Assembly: GCF_013393945.1 (NCBI RefSeq)
Contig: NZ_CP040299.1
Location: forward strand, 1 to 64,000
Direction: 5' to 3'
Length of the DNA: 64,000 nt
Source of the DNA: Nostoc sp. TCL26-01
GTDB lineage: Bacteria; Cyanobacteriota; Cyanobacteriia; Cyanobacteriales; Nostocaceae
Shown here: in pieces, positions 1 through 11,304 of the stretch
How the letters are laid out: each line of letters starts with the position of its first letter
Numbering within the stretch: the stretch's first letter is position 1
The notes under the pieces: generated by a model
Told to the model about the DNA's origin: nothing
What the model saw: only the letters and a program-made list of their open reading frames with translations
The model's database searches: none
Made by a program: the position numbers and the translations under genes

Positions 1-3000
1 ATGTCTAATTTTCAACCAACTGCAAGCTTAAAACTAGCTATCAACTTACTTACAGAAAAGCAAAAAAGTCTGACATCTTATCTCACTGCTTTGGGCTTAT
101 TGGGCAATCAGCAAACCTTACAGCAGTTAGAAGCTAAGTTTACTCAAGCATTTAATAAGGTACTAACTGATCATCAAATCTTAAAAAGTAATGCAGATAT
201 TGCTACGGTTAGCTTTCAACAAATTGAGAATAAATTAGAGTTACTCACTGATAATTATCAGATTGAAAAGGAAAAATATGACTCCCTTACGTCTCGTCGG
301 CTAGAATTAACTAATTTAGGAAAGATTTTAACTACTAAAAAACAAGCTTTGGAGTCTGGATTCACTAAAAATCAGGCGGAAATTAAAACAAGTTTTGACT
401 TGATTTCTCAAAGAATTGAGACGGCAAAAAATAAGTTAATTAATGAAACTAATGCTGTTGTTAAGGCAGGTATTCAAAAGGAAATTAATGGGTATTTGAT
501 TGAATTAGAGAATACACAAGAATTACTTGCTGTTAAAAACTCTGATTATCAGAAGCAGGTAAATTTATTAACTTCTCAAATTACTAAAAATTCTGCTGAT
601 TTAAAATCCTTAGAACAGAACGCTATTCCTACTCAACAAAAGGAATTAGCCACAGTGGAAAAACGTCTGACTGATGCTAAATCTGTTTATAATCAGCAGC
701 AACTAGTTAAGACTAATGCAAATAGTGCTTTACAGAATTTTGAGAACGTCTATGCAACATTTTTTGGTATTGCCCCAAAAAATCAAAGTTTTAGCCCTAA
801 TTACGCTCTGAAATTTGATGGAGTTGATGATTATCTAGAATCGCCTTCTTCAATTATTCCGACTCAGGGAACTAATCATCCATTCACAGTTTCAGTTTGG
901 GCAAAGATTGATCTTATTGTTCAAGCAGGGTTATTTGAATTAGTATCTCAAGGAACTTCTGGTAATGCCTTTTATCTAGGTGGACTGGGAGGGAAAATCA
1001 GAGTTGGAGATACTTGGTCTAATACAGGTGTGAATGTCCCTAGTGATGGTCTTTGGCATCTTTACACAGTAGTTCGTGACACCAACAACACTCATCTTTA
1101 TATAGATGGAGAGTTAAAAGCATCAAAAGGTTCAGCCATTGCTAATCCGGCTAACACGAAATTTTGGGTGGGAAGACAATATCTGGGAGGAGAATTTCCT
1201 AAAGCAACCATTGCTGATATCAGTGTATGGAACACTGCTCTCAGTTCCACCCAAGTTCAAACAATGCCTAAAGGTTTTCTCTCTGGTGGTGAATCTGGTT
1301 TGGTAGGCTACTGGAAATTAAATGAGGGGACTGGCAATATTGCTAAAGATAAATCTCTTTTTCAACGCAATTTGACAATTCAAGGAGCAAGTTGGGCATC
1401 TGATACTATTCCCGACACTGTAAAGTTACAACAGCAATTTTTAACGCTTCAGGAGTTAGAAGTTAATCAGCAACGGTTAACCGCTTTACAGTCACAAGTG
1501 GTATCTGAAGAGTCTGTAAACGTCGCTTTACAAGGTAATACTGTCCAAAGTTATGTAACATTAATTCCCCAATTGGGTAAGCAGATTCAGGGATTATCTG
1601 ATATTTGGTTAAAGACTTTACAGGATAATCATGATTTGACAGTCAAGGTTTACAATCAGCAACAAAATTACTCGAAGTCTTTTGATGATTTAACGAAATA
1701 TATTGAGACTAAACTAGCTGATCCTGATGGAAATTATGCTATTAATGAGGTTCAATTAAATGAGGCGATCGTTGCTTATGATATTCTCGGTCAGCGTCGA
1801 GATGCTTTAGCAAGAAGTGTGGGTGATACGGAAAATGTAGTTTCTTTATTGTCTGCACAGGTTAAACAGGTTGACGAGTTAAATCAGAAGATTAAGCATA
1901 TTCAAGATTTGACACAACTAGAATCATTTTATGCTAATTTAGATGAGGCTAAAATTCGTTTACAATCAATTAATAATGCTGATTATGATTGGGTAAATAC
2001 AAATATAGTCAAAAATGTCGAGTCTTTATTTTTAATTAATAAAAATCTTGGCAAGCAACAAGTTGCTGATAATTTACAAAAAGTATTAAGTAACTATACA
2101 ACGTTTTTTAAATCTCAAAATCAAACCTACACTAATCTTTATCAAAGCTACATCAGTGCTGGAGATCAATTAAATATAGATTTAGCGGATATTAGTAATC
2201 GAAGAAAAGCAAAAGAAAATGAGCTTATTCAAAAATATAAAGCTATTCGGAGTGATGTTACAGGAAATTATTATTTTTTGACATCAGCTAATTCTTGGTT
2301 TAAAGCACAGGCAGAAGCAGTAGCGGCTGGAGGGAATTTAGTAACAATTAATAACCAACAAGAACAAAACTGGATATATCAAAACTTTTTAAGACAAAAG
2401 TATTGGATTGGACTCAGCGACCATCTAAAAGAAGGAGAAATGAGATGGATCAATGGTGAACCTGTTAATTATACAAATTGGATGCCAAATGAGCCTAACA
2501 ATTTTTCGGGAAATGAAGATTTTGTCTATACAGATGGGAATGTAAATGGTCTTTGGAATGATTCGCCTGACTATTCAATAATTAGAACTCGTAATTTTCA
2601 ATACCCATTACAAGGAATTGTGGAGTTCAATTTTCAACAGTATGACCAACAGGAGAAAGCTGCTAGAGATAAAGCAGTAGCCGCAAAAAATACTGTAAAC
2701 AATACTCTGCAAAGTTTACATGACCAGGGAATTAGAGTTTTAACCAGTGCAACGACTCAAGCACTAAGTCCTTTGTTGATTAGCAATCTGTCTGACGAGA
2801 TTAACCAACAAGTATCTGACTTAGTAATTCAGATTGACTTACCTAATCAGAAACAGCAAGAGAAATCTTTAGAGACTTCATTGCAGACTTATGTTAAGCA
2901 GAAACAGGCTGTTATTGTTCAATCTGGCATAAATGATAAAGCTATTGCCGATCTCCAATCCCTTCGTTTAGAAACTGCTTATCTAATATTAGAAGCTAAT

Positions 3001-6000
3001 AAAGAACCTAACAAAGTACAAGCCTATTTGCAGGAATACTTTAGTCCATTTGGAACCGGGACATTTAACGAACTTATCAATACTTTTTCTGGAGGTGGAT
3101 TTACTAATGATACGACATGGAGAGATGTGGGAGATTTTGCTGATGTTAATGGTGATGGTAAACAAGATTATATTGTCCCTTGGAATAACTCTGGAAAACG
3201 AGCGTTAGCTGTTTATTTAGCTAAAGGTGATGGGACATTTAATGAATTTATCAATACTTTTTCATCAGGTGTATTTACTCCTGATACGACATGGAAAGAT
3301 TTGGGAGATTTTGCTGATGTTAATGGTGATGGTAAACAAGATTATATTGTCCCTTGGAATAATTCTGGAACAAGGGCGTTAGCTGTTTATTTATCTAAAG
3401 GTGATGGGACATTTAACGAATTGATCAATACTTTTTCTGGAGGTGGATTTACTAATGATACGACATGGAGAGATTTGGGAGATTTTGCTGATGTTAATGG
3501 TGATGGTAAACAAGATTATATTGTCCCTTGGAATAACTCTGGAAAGCGGGCGTTAGCTGTTTATTTAGCTAAAGGTGATGGGACATTTAACGAATTTATC
3601 AATACTTTTTCATCAGGTGTATTTACTCCTGATACGACATGGAAAGATTTGGGAGATTTTGCTGATGTTAATGGTGATGGTAAACAAGATTATATTGTCC
3701 CTTGGAATAATTCTGGAACAAGGGCGTTAGCTGTTTATTTATCTAAAGGTGATGGGACATTTAACGAATTGATCAATACTTTTTCTGGAGGTGGATTTAC
3801 TAATGATACGACATGGAGAGATGTGGGAGATTTTGCTGATGTTAATGGTGATGGTAAACAAGATTATATTGTCCCTTGGAATAACTCTGGAAAGCGGGCG
3901 TTAGCTGTTTATTTAGCTAAAGGTGATGGGACATTTAACGAATTTATCAATACTTTTTCATCAGGTGTATTTACTCCTGATACGACATGGAAAGATTTGG
4001 GAGATTTTGCTGATGTTAATGGTGATGGTAAACAAGATTATATTGTCCCTTGGAATAATTCTGGAACAAGGGCTTTAGCTGTTTATTTATCTAAAGGTGA
4101 CGGGACATTTAACGAATTTATCAATACTTTTTCATCAGGTGTATTTACTCCTGATACGAAATGGAGAGATTTGGGAGATTTTGCTGATGTTAATGGCGAT
4201 GGTAAACAAGATTATATTGTCCCTTGGAATAATGGTGGAACAAGGGTGTTAGCTGTTTATTTAGCTACAAAAAATATCGAATTCATCCGCGACACATACT
4301 TCCCTGAACTCAGCAATCTCACCACTCTCGCCACCCTACAACAACAAATCACCAGCCAACTTACTCAATCTCAACAACAACTTGAAACCGTTAAAAACAC
4401 CATCACCCAACAACAAGCCGCCGCAAATGCTGCTCTTTCTCAAGCTAACTGGTACGAACAAGAAGCCCCTACTTTCTGGGAACGCAGCCATAAACAAGGT
4501 GCATTTTGGATAGAATATCGCACTTATAAAGAAAAAAAATGGTACGGACGTAGCAAGACAAGAGTACAAGAAATTCGTCACGTTGATCATGATTGGATCA
4601 TCTGGGATACCTACACCAAACAAGCTGCTAACCTCAAACAATACGCCGCCGATCTCCTCAAAGGTGTAGAAACTAACACAACCCAACAAAACACCGTCAC
4701 CACAATTCTTACCCAGTGGAACGCTGCTAAAAGCATTGCCGATGATGCACAACTAACCTACGACCAACTCCTCAGTCAACTTCAACTCCTCGAAGCCGAA
4801 AGACAACTCACTCCCGAAAAACAGGCACAACTTGCCACTCTAGAAAAACTGCTCCCCACCCTCAAAACTCAACTCGCACAAGCACAAAAGGAAGTCACTA
4901 CTGCTAAAGCCAAAGTTACCCAAGAATGGGGAGAATACCAAACCAGTGCTGATACTTATCAAACTGCTCTCAATGACATCCTGAAACGCAAAGCTACCCT
5001 AGAAACCCAATCTCAACAACTACTACAGGAAATCAAGGAAGTTGAACAATGGGTAAGCTCACAAACCACCGCCATTGACACCGAAATTCAAACAACTACT
5101 ACCCTCAAACAACAATTAAAAACCCAACTGGATGAAATTGCTAAAAAACTAGTAACCAATTCTACCAACAATGACCTACTCAGTCAAAAAACCCAACTCC
5201 AAGAAGCCATCCAGTTACTAACCCATAAAGAAACTATTCTCACAGCCCAAAAAGCCACCCTTACCCAAAAACAAACCCTTCTCACAACCCAAAAAGACGT
5301 TATCCAAAATGAACAAAAACTCCTCCTTGCCTATCTAGTCAGTCCCGACAACGACACCAGTAACCTAGAAAAGTTACTCCAAGACAGTCGTGCAGCCCTC
5401 GCAGAAGCACAACGCCTAGCCCAACAAGCGGAGGCTAGTAGTCAGGTTTTAACAGCCTCGATGGAAAACTTGCAAACCTTCTTACAATTGCAAAATGATA
5501 AATATCTCACCGCAGTCAAAGATAAACAAAACGCCTTAAAAGCGATACTTGATGCAACCGAACTCAAAGAAAATTACACCCTCAAAGCAGCGCAAAAACA
5601 AGAAGAACTTAACACCCTCTCAACACAAGCCCTGCAACGCTTGAAAGAAGCTAGCGACGCAGGCAGCAAAGAAGCTAAAACCCTTCTGGATGTTGCTCGG
5701 AATAAAAATATTGCTACTGCTGCTGAACTCTATTACAAAGATTACAGCGACTTAGCCAGCGATAAGGGTGGCGCATGTGCGGCAGGTCTTGCTCGTCCAG
5801 AAGACCGCATTTTGGCAGATCATTACTATGCCGAAATGGTCAAATACAAAGACTTAGAAAAGTTGTCTCAACAACAAGCGAATCAATTTGCTCAAATTCG
5901 CACTACCGCAGAAACCCAGCTAGAATTTCTCAAACAACAGCAAAACCTAGCCAGTAAAGAATTAGCTGATTTAAAAGCTAGCATTGGTAATACTCAAAAT

Positions 6001-9000
6001 ATCATTGATGCTCAAAAGCAAGCTTTAAATGTTGCTCAATTGCGAGTTGAGGCTCTTTCGGAACTGCGAAACTGGACAGAACAAACCCTTAACCAAGTCC
6101 TGCAAGTTGAAAAGCTGAATTTAGCACAGGCAAAAATCGAACAAACCATTGCCCAACAGCGCCAAAACGGGATTGACGATGCCATAGCACAACAGTTAGA
6201 ACGCGATCGCCTATCCATTGACCGCCAAAAAGCGATCGCCACTGTCAAACTAGAACAACTTACCCAAATCACAGCCGAGGACACCTTACAACAAGCATTA
6301 AATGATCTGCGTTCTGACTTAGGACTTACCCCCATTGAAGACTTTATTCAAAAAGCCGAATGGAAGGCAGATTTAGCCGGCATCTTAGTTGATATTGAGG
6401 CATTAAAACAGAAAAAAGAATTCAGCACTGATCTGAAAAACCTCTTAAATGCCACCTCTCAAGACATTCACACAGCATTACAAGGTAAAGAAGCGAAAAC
6501 CATTCAAGATAATCTACTGAAAACAACTGATGCACTGATTAAACAGACAAATAGTTATAGTAGTGCGATCACAATTCTACAACAAGAAGAACAAACCTAT
6601 CTTACACTCCAACAAAAAGCGACAACTGACTTACAAGGAGCAACTAAACTATTACTCGCTGAGATTGAGAAGACAGGTAAATTAGATAGCGAAAAGCAGT
6701 TATTAACTCAACAGAATTTAGAGGCATTGTATAAAGTTGCCAATGCTAAAAATGCGGGCGAAATTTCTACTGGTTTAGCCAAACAATCACTAGATATTCT
6801 CAATCAAATAATTGATGGCAGAATTCAGGAACGAAAAATACGGGAAAAAGCATTTGTCAATGAGCTTTTAGGAGCAGCAACTTTAGTAGTCGCAGTTGTT
6901 GCCACTGTTTTGACAGCTGGTGCAGCCGCAGCTGGTGCAGGATTAATAGGAACAACAGTAGTAGGAGGAGCAACTGTTTTAGGTGTATCAACTACAACGA
7001 TTTCTTCTCTTGCCAGTACATTCAGTCTGATTAGCAGTTCCCTTAGTGCTGTTCAATCAGCATATAACGGAGATTGGGCTGGTGCGATTTTTAATGCAGC
7101 TATGGCTTATGCCACCTTTGAAATTAATGCTATAAATACCGAACTGGCTCAGAATGCTGATGTTGTGAATGCCACAAAAGCAATTGATGTTGCTAAAAAA
7201 GCTGATAATGCCAAATTAGTGACTGAATTGACTCAAAAGCTAGAAAATTTAAAATATACTTTATCTCCAAATTTACTGGACTTAAAAAGATTTCAATCTG
7301 TCGCTCAAGGCTCTTATAATGCTTACAAGTATGCCGAAACTGGAGATACCAAGCTTGCACTATTATCTGGCATTCAAGGACTTGCGAATGCAGCATCGTT
7401 AGGAATTGCTGACCTCAAAGATTTAAGTAAGGTTTCAGATGCTCAAAAATTCTTTATTACTGCTGGACAAGTTTCCCTTGTAACTGCTGAAGGTGTAAAG
7501 GCAATTGAAGATGGAAACTGGTTAGAAGCAGCCAAGGCTATAAGCAGTATTGCCAGAACAATTGATAAAAACTTTGCTCTTGGACTAGGGGAAGCAGGCA
7601 AGAAAGAACTTACAGATATAACTGGATTAAAATGGGAAGAAATCCAAGATTTAAGAAAACTAAGTTCAGCTTTATATCAATCCATTAATAATGAAGATTG
7701 GATTAAAGTCATTCAAGCAGCAGGTAAAGCAATTAATCTTGTTGATGATAGCTTATTAGGTATTGATCTAGAAACCGAATCCCATGAAGCAATTAAAGAA
7801 TTAACAGGCTTTGAGTGGGCAGAAATCGAAACTATAATTCAAGCAGGTGGTCAGATAGGAGTTGCTGTCAAGGAACACAATTTAGAAACAATTACTAAAT
7901 CCGTTAAAAGCATTGTTAACGTTTGGGTGAATGACGACAATCTCAAAGCTGAAGCTCAAAAAATCACAGGACTATCATGGGCAGAAATCCAACGGATTAC
8001 TAATACTGGAGAAGCTATCAATAAAGCTATTGAACAAGGTAATACCGCAGCTTGGATTAAATCTAGTAACGAACTTCTTGGACTCTGGCAAGGTAATCAA
8101 ACTCTTCAGAACTTCTTGAAGTCTAAGATAAATTTAGAATGGAAAGATTTTGAGCAAGTTGTCAAAGCAGGTCAATCTGTTGCCAGTACTTTGAATGATC
8201 AAAATGCTGAAAATTGGGGGCAATCAATCAAACAAATTTTAAATATTTGGTACGATGATGCCACCTTAAAAGAGAAACTATCTAAAGTATCAGGACTATC
8301 TTGGGAGCAGATTCAAAAAGCGGAAGAAACTATTTCAATCCTGAATAAAGCGAATTCACAAGGTAATACCTTAGCTTGGGTAGAAGCCAGTAATAAGTTT
8401 CTGAGTATTTGGTCAACTGACAAAACCTTGGCGAATAAAATTAAAGCCAATACAGGTTTAGATTGGCAAGATTTTGAAAAAATAGTCAAGGCTGGTCAGG
8501 CTACTGCGATCGCAGTTAATGATGAGGATTTAAAAAGCTGGGGACAAGCTGTAAGATATGTTGCAAATATCTGGGTTGATGATGCAACTCTGAAAAGCAA
8601 AATAGAAAAGGCAACAGGACTGACTTGGACACAACTAAACAAAATAGAAGAAAGTATTCAAGAACTCAATAAAGCTACAAAAGACAACAATCCTCAAGCC
8701 TGGAATACTGCAAGTGATAACATTCTGAAAATCTGGAAAGATGATAATGCTTTTGCCACAAAACTCAAGGAAGTTACTAATTTAGACTTTGGAGACTTAG
8801 AGCGAATTGTCAAAGCAGGTCAAGTATCCGCTATTGCTATTAATAGTAATGAATTAGCAAAATGGGGACAAGCCATCCGGCGAGTTGTGAATATTTGGGT
8901 TGATGATACAACACTAAAATCTACAGCAGTAGACCTGACTGGTTTATCTTGGGAGCAACTTCAGAAACTTGATCAGACTGTACAAAAAGTAAATACTGCT

Positions 9001-11292
9001 CTAGATAAAAATACAACTCAAGATTGGGTAACAACCAGTGATGAGATTCTGACAATTTGGAAAAACGATACTACCTTAGCCGAGAAACTAAAAACCTATA
9101 CCGATTTAGATTGGCTAGACATTCAAAATATTGTCAAAGCTGGACAAGAAACAGCTAAAGCCATTGACCAAAAAACAATAGCTCAGTGGGGAAATGCTAT
9201 TAAGAGTGCTGTCAATATCTGGGTTGATGATAAAACTCTCAAAGCTCAAGCCGAAAAAGCTACTGGACTAACTTGGCAACAATTAGAAAATCTTGCACGT
9301 ACAAACAGACTAATTGCTCAAGCGCGAGAGGAAGATACTTTAGAGACATGGAAAAAATCAACTGATGAAATTCTAAACATTTGGTCGAAAGATACAGTAT
9401 TGACTCAGAAGCTTAAAGAAAAAGCAGGAATAGAATGGAAAGATGTCGAATATATTGTTAAATCTGGTCAAGCGATCGCAACAGTATATCAAGCACAAAC
9501 ATTAGAGAATTTGACCGCAGCCATTCAGCAAATCGTGTTCTTTGGCAATCAAGATACTAAACTAAAGGAGAAAATAGATAGTCTTGTAGAAGTAGAATGG
9601 AAAAAATTAGAAGCAATCAGCCAAAAAAATCAGAAAATACAAGAAGGTTTAGTTCAACAGCAGCAAGAGATTTGGGTCACAACTAATAAGAACCTGATAA
9701 CAATTTTGGAGGCTAGTGATTCTCTCATTCAATCAAATGTTGCACCTATTTTCATCAAGACTATTCCTAATCAGGCGGTAACAGACAATAAATTATTCAC
9801 ATTTACCATTCCTGAAAATACTTTCATTGACATAGACAAAGCAGATATTCTAACCTATTCGGCAACTGATGTGAATGGTAATGCACTTCCTAAATGGTTG
9901 ACTTTTGATGCGAAGACAAGAACTTTTAACTTTAATGGCACTTCTACAGATACCAAAAGTTCCATTCTAGATATCAAACTTGAAGCAAAGGACAGTAAGG
10001 GAGCATCTTCTAGTAAGGTATTTAGTCTAAATATTATTAAACCCGGTGTAATCACTTTTAATGCTGCTAACTATAGCGTCAATGAAGATGGAAAAGCTAT
10101 CACTGCCATTACCTTGACACGAACTAACGGCAGCGATGGAGCAGTGAGTGTGACTTTAACCCCATCTAACGTCACTGCAACTGCACCAGCCGACTTTAAT
10201 AACACTCCAATTGTGGTTAACTTCGCTAACGGAGAAACCAGCAAAATTGTTACCATTCCTATTGTCAATGACACTGTATATGAACTTAGCGAAACCGTTA
10301 ATCTTTCCCTCTCTAACCCCACCAACAGTGCAACATTAGGAACACAAAAAACCGCAGTCTTGACAGTAGTAGACAATGACTTAGCCAATGCTCCCAAAAT
10401 TAACATTACTAATCCCACCACTGTTATTGAAGGACTTGATGCTAATGCCATCTTTACGGTAAATCTCTCGGCAGCTAGTCCCTATCCTGTAACTGTTAAA
10501 TATACTACCGCTAACCAAACTGCGATCGCTGGTAGTGATTACACAGCAACCAGTGGTACTCTCAGCTTTGCAGCCAACGAAACCAGCAAAACTATCACTG
10601 TTCCCATTCTCAATGACAACCTCAATGAAGCTGAGAAGACCTTTACGCTGACATTGAGCAATCCGACAAATGCAAATCTGAGTAATAGTCAGGTAGTAGC
10701 CACTATTAGCGATACGTTAACTGCCAGTATCACCACCACTTTACCAACTCAAGTGGAAAACCTGACTCTCACAGGTAGTGCTGCTATCAACGGCACAGGA
10801 AATAGTTTGAATAACACAATTACAGGTAATGCGGCTAAAAATACAATCTCTGGAGGAGCTGGAGCTGATATTCTCACTGGAGGGTTAGATGCAGATCGCT
10901 TTGTCTACCCTGACTTTAAAGATTCGCTCTTAGCTGCACCCGATCGCATTACCGATTTTAATCCATCTGGGGGCGATCGCATTGTCGTCAATACCCCAAC
11001 TTCACTGCCTACCGCACTCTTCAATGCTGGTATTTTCCCCACAGCTAGCTATTCTACATTGAATGCGGCGGCGATCGCTGCTTATGCAGATGCCAATCCC
11101 AATATTGCAGGAACACAACCTTTAGCCGCTAACCAAGCTGTCTTCTTTGGCTGGAATGGAGGTACTTACCTATCCGTCAATGATGGTACTGCTGCATTTA
11201 ATGCTAGCAGTGACCTATTCATTAACATCACAGGTATGACTGGCACGTTAACTACTGGTTCGTTAACTACAAACAATTACTTTTCTGTTTGA
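1..11292 (+). CDS. Giant multidomain surface/secreted protein (LamG, C-type lectin, FG-GAP-like, Calx-beta, RTX-like C-terminus)
   Basis: An open frame of 3763 residues starts at the first base of the window, so the true start may lie upstream. In order I see: coiled coil (1-255); a LamG/concanavalin-like fold (about 265-455); more coiled coil; a C-type lectin domain (about 755-880; WIGL, EPNN and WND motifs); seven 58-residue FG-GAP/VCBS-like repeats with a DVNGDGKQD calcium loop (about 1015-1425); a long Gln-rich coiled coil (1440-2285); a hydrophobic Gly/Ala/Val stretch (about 2285-2350); thirteen 54-residue helical repeats (about 2500-3235); a cadherin-like/He_PIG domain (3245-3345); two Calx-beta domains (3350-3570); and an RTX-like GGAGADILTGG motif with a C-terminal tail (about 3600-3763). 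Known families suggest a calcium-binding adhesin exported by type I secretion. No exporter is visible. The exact role is unknown. Confidence 0.85.
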   Translation: MSNFQPTASLKLAINLLTEKQKSLTSYLTALGLLGNQQTLQQLEAKFTQAFNKVLTDHQILKSNADIATVSFQQIENKLELLTDNYQIEKEKYDSLTSRRLELTNLGKILTTKKQALESGFTKNQAEIKTSFDLISQRIETAKNKLINETNAVVKAGIQKEINGYLIELENTQELLAVKNSDYQKQVNLLTSQITKNSADLKSLEQNAIPTQQKELATVEKRLTDAKSVYNQQQLVKTNANSALQNFENVYATFFGIAPKNQSFSPNYALKFDGVDDYLESPSSIIPTQGTNHPFTVSVWAKIDLIVQAGLFELVSQGTSGNAFYLGGLGGKIRVGDTWSNTGVNVPSDGLWHLYTVVRDTNNTHLYIDGELKASKGSAIANPANTKFWVGRQYLGGEFPKATIADISVWNTALSSTQVQTMPKGFLSGGESGLVGYWKLNEGTGNIAKDKSLFQRNLTIQGASWASDTIPDTVKLQQQFLTLQELEVNQQRLTALQSQVVSEESVNVALQGNTVQSYVTLIPQLGKQIQGLSDIWLKTLQDNHDLTVKVYNQQQNYSKSFDDLTKYIETKLADPDGNYAINEVQLNEAIVAYDILGQRRDALARSVGDTENVVSLLSAQVKQVDELNQKIKHIQDLTQLESFYANLDEAKIRLQSINNADYDWVNTNIVKNVESLFLINKNLGKQQVADNLQKVLSNYTTFFKSQNQTYTNLYQSYISAGDQLNIDLADISNRRKAKENELIQKYKAIRSDVTGNYYFLTSANSWFKAQAEAVAAGGNLVTINNQQEQNWIYQNFLRQKYWIGLSDHLKEGEMRWINGEPVNYTNWMPNEPNNFSGNEDFVYTDGNVNGLWNDSPDYSIIRTRNFQYPLQGIVEFNFQQYDQQEKAARDKAVAAKNTVNNTLQSLHDQGIRVLTSATTQALSPLLISNLSDEINQQVSDLVIQIDLPNQKQQEKSLETSLQTYVKQKQAVIVQSGINDKAIADLQSLRLETAYLILEANKEPNKVQAYLQEYFSPFGTGTFNELINTFSGGGFTNDTTWRDVGDFADVNGDGKQDYIVPWNNSGKRALAVYLAKGDGTFNEFINTFSSGVFTPDTTWKDLGDFADVNGDGKQDYIVPWNNSGTRALAVYLSKGDGTFNELINTFSGGGFTNDTTWRDLGDFADVNGDGKQDYIVPWNNSGKRALAVYLAKGDGTFNEFINTFSSGVFTPDTTWKDLGDFADVNGDGKQDYIVPWNNSGTRALAVYLSKGDGTFNELINTFSGGGFTNDTTWRDVGDFADVNGDGKQDYIVPWNNSGKRALAVYLAKGDGTFNEFINTFSSGVFTPDTTWKDLGDFADVNGDGKQDYIVPWNNSGTRALAVYLSKGDGTFNEFINTFSSGVFTPDTKWRDLGDFADVNGDGKQDYIVPWNNGGTRVLAVYLATKNIEFIRDTYFPELSNLTTLATLQQQITSQLTQSQQQLETVKNTITQQQAAANAALSQANWYEQEAPTFWERSHKQGAFWIEYRTYKEKKWYGRSKTRVQEIRHVDHDWIIWDTYTKQAANLKQYAADLLKGVETNTTQQNTVTTILTQWNAAKSIADDAQLTYDQLLSQLQLLEAERQLTPEKQAQLATLEKLLPTLKTQLAQAQKEVTTAKAKVTQEWGEYQTSADTYQTALNDILKRKATLETQSQQLLQEIKEVEQWVSSQTTAIDTEIQTTTTLKQQLKTQLDEIAKKLVTNSTNNDLLSQKTQLQEAIQLLTHKETILTAQKATLTQKQTLLTTQKDVIQNEQKLLLAYLVSPDNDTSNLEKLLQDSRAALAEAQRLAQQAEASSQVLTASMENLQTFLQLQNDKYLTAVKDKQNALKAILDATELKENYTLKAAQKQEELNTLSTQALQRLKEASDAGSKEAKTLLDVARNKNIATAAELYYKDYSDLASDKGGACAAGLARPEDRILADHYYAEMVKYKDLEKLSQQQANQFAQIRTTAETQLEFLKQQQNLASKELADLKASIGNTQNIIDAQKQALNVAQLRVEALSELRNWTEQTLNQVLQVEKLNLAQAKIEQTIAQQRQNGIDDAIAQQLERDRLSIDRQKAIATVKLEQLTQITAEDTLQQALNDLRSDLGLTPIEDFIQKAEWKADLAGILVDIEALKQKKEFSTDLKNLLNATSQDIHTALQGKEAKTIQDNLLKTTDALIKQTNSYSSAITILQQEEQTYLTLQQKATTDLQGATKLLLAEIEKTGKLDSEKQLLTQQNLEALYKVANAKNAGEISTGLAKQSLDILNQIIDGRIQERKIREKAFVNELLGAATLVVAVVATVLTAGAAAAGAGLIGTTVVGGATVLGVSTTTISSLASTFSLISSSLSAVQSAYNGDWAGAIFNAAMAYATFEINAINTELAQNADVVNATKAIDVAKKADNAKLVTELTQKLENLKYTLSPNLLDLKRFQSVAQGSYNAYKYAETGDTKLALLSGIQGLANAASLGIADLKDLSKVSDAQKFFITAGQVSLVTAEGVKAIEDGNWLEAAKAISSIARTIDKNFALGLGEAGKKELTDITGLKWEEIQDLRKLSSALYQSINNEDWIKVIQAAGKAINLVDDSLLGIDLETESHEAIKELTGFEWAEIETIIQAGGQIGVAVKEHNLETITKSVKSIVNVWVNDDNLKAEAQKITGLSWAEIQRITNTGEAINKAIEQGNTAAWIKSSNELLGLWQGNQTLQNFLKSKINLEWKDFEQVVKAGQSVASTLNDQNAENWGQSIKQILNIWYDDATLKEKLSKVSGLSWEQIQKAEETISILNKANSQGNTLAWVEASNKFLSIWSTDKTLANKIKANTGLDWQDFEKIVKAGQATAIAVNDEDLKSWGQAVRYVANIWVDDATLKSKIEKATGLTWTQLNKIEESIQELNKATKDNNPQAWNTASDNILKIWKDDNAFATKLKEVTNLDFGDLERIVKAGQVSAIAINSNELAKWGQAIRRVVNIWVDDTTLKSTAVDLTGLSWEQLQKLDQTVQKVNTALDKNTTQDWVTTSDEILTIWKNDTTLAEKLKTYTDLDWLDIQNIVKAGQETAKAIDQKTIAQWGNAIKSAVNIWVDDKTLKAQAEKATGLTWQQLENLARTNRLIAQAREEDTLETWKKSTDEILNIWSKDTVLTQKLKEKAGIEWKDVEYIVKSGQAIATVYQAQTLENLTAAIQQIVFFGNQDTKLKEKIDSLVEVEWKKLEAISQKNQKIQEGLVQQQQEIWVTTNKNLITILEASDSLIQSNVAPIFIKTIPNQAVTDNKLFTFTIPENTFIDIDKADILTYSATDVNGNALPKWLTFDAKTRTFNFNGTSTDTKSSILDIKLEAKDSKGASSSKVFSLNIIKPGVITFNAANYSVNEDGKAITAITLTRTNGSDGAVSVTLTPSNVTATAPADFNNTPIVVNFANGETSKIVTIPIVNDTVYELSETVNLSLSNPTNSATLGTQKTAVLTVVDNDLANAPKINITNPTTVIEGLDANAIFTVNLSAASPYPVTVKYTTANQTAIAGSDYTATSGTLSFAANETSKTITVPILNDNLNEAEKTFTLTLSNPTNANLSNSQVVATISDTLTASITTTLPTQVENLTLTGSAAINGTGNSLNNTITGNAAKNTISGGAGADILTGGLDADRFVYPDFKDSLLAAPDRITDFNPSGGDRIVVNTPTSLPTALFNAGIFPTASYSTLNAAAIAAYADANPNIAGTQPLAANQAVFFGWNGGTYLSVNDGTAAFNASSDLFINITGMTGTLTTGSLTTNNYFSV
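3061..4270 (+). repeat. Seven 174-bp tandem repeats in the giant gene (348-bp higher-order unit)
   Basis: The motif acatttaacgaa recurs at 3061, 3409 and 3757, exactly 348 bp apart. Each 348-bp unit has two 58-codon halves, one reading SGKRALAV and the other SGTRALAV. The DNA is almost identical between units, which points to recent duplication or gene conversion. Each half carries a DVNGDGKQD calcium-binding loop as in FG-GAP/VCBS repeats. Confidence 0.85.
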
Positions 11293-11304
11293 TGACTTTC
11301 TGTG

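Noticed and set aside
4336..4752. 138-codon minus-strand ORF
   Set aside because: Shadow of the Gln-rich coiled coil in the giant gene.
10071..10451. 126-codon minus-strand ORF
   Set aside because: Mirror of the Calx-beta coding region; shadow frame.
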